DNA of 64,000 bases from Marinilactibacillus piezotolerans. Its GTDB lineage: Bacteria; Bacillota; Bacilli; Lactobacillales; Carnobacteriaceae_A. The stretch covers positions 186,001 through 250,000 of the forward strand of contig NZ_FWDP01000003.1 in the NCBI RefSeq assembly GCF_900169305.1, read 5' to 3'. Below, in pieces: positions 63,948-64,000 of the stretch. Position numbers and translations under genes: made by a program. Position 1 is the stretch's first letter; every line of letters begins with the position of its first letter. The notes beneath the pieces were generated by a model. That model was given only the letters and a program-made list of their open reading frames with translations. It searched no databases and was not told where the DNA came from.

Positions 63948-64000
63948 TTATTTAAACATTACTGATGGTAATCCATAACCTTGGATTTCGTCGTAATTCT
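63948..64000 (-). CDS. 3' end of an unidentified gene
   Basis: The frame ending TAA at 63948 encodes NYDEIQGYGLPSVMFK as its last residues, directly before a terminator. The frame is open to the window edge. Too little is present to name the product. Confidence 0.4.
   Translation of the reverse strand, partial: NYDEIQGYGLPSVMFK

Overview
The window looks like chromosomal DNA of a low-GC Gram-positive bacterium of the order Lactobacillales. A Carnobacteriaceae-type organism (Marinilactibacillus/Alkalibacterium-like) is my best guess. The reasons are Gram-positive Shine-Dalgarno sites throughout, several TTG starts, an LPXTG-anchored surface enzyme, mevalonate-pathway genes, BceRS-BceAB and YesMN-type systems, and cre-like sites. 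The genus is inference. Most genes lie on the minus strand. I see no phage, insertion sequence, CRISPR array or rRNA.

Layout. 1-6.2 kb: two acetyltransferases, an arsenic module (ArsR, CoA-disulfide-reductase-like flavoprotein, Acr3 pump) with two matching operator palindromes, and a chromate transporter. 6.2-11.6 kb: aldehyde dehydrogenase, soluble PAS chemoreceptor, ABC-F ATPase, then an array of eight 52-bp tandem repeats. 11.7-16.3 kb: BceRS-BceAB antimicrobial-peptide sensing and resistance module with a BceR-type operator. 16.4-18.1 kb: GFA-like protein, a tiny membrane peptide, and a membrane-anchored XRE regulator cut by an in-frame stop. 18.1-23.1 kb: livJHMGF branched-chain amino acid transporter, preceded by a long leader that encodes a 31-residue peptide with Leu-Leu-Leu-Ile-Ile-Ile near its end and has terminator and alternative pairings. 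23.3-24.8 kb: tRNA-Val(GAC) and HMG-CoA reductase.

24.9-45.4 kb is a large glycan locus: cell-wall-anchored GH5, GH42, GH31 alpha-xylosidase, GH1, ROK kinase, LplABC-type importer, a DUF4340-like lipoprotein, YesL, YesN/YesM and GH95. Together these activities match the linkages of (fuco)xyloglucan: outside endo-cleavage, ABC import of oligosaccharides, then removal of Fuc, Gal, Xyl and Glc inside the cell. Two cre-like sites mark the two promoter regions.

45.6-51.5 kb: MATE pump, a phosphonate-type ABC transporter (phnD, phnC, two phnE) and MscL. 51.6-52.7 kb: a DUF3139 protein and a second repeat array (153-bp period built from three 51-bp subunits) that appears related to the first and carries two copies of a 10-codon ORF. 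52.7-55.2 kb: thiolase and HMG-CoA synthase. 55.5-56.8 kb: a frameshifted membrane gene and a YtxH protein. 56.9-60.3 kb: RDD protein and a mupG-murQ-murR MurNAc-6-P operon with a promoter/operator but no MurP transporter. 60.5-64 kb: ring-cleaving dioxygenase-like protein, XRE-TPR regulator, MscS, and the 3' end of a further gene.

The most interesting items are the putative ribosome-mediated attenuator of the liv operon, the related 51/52-bp repeat arrays, and the complete xyloglucan-type locus.
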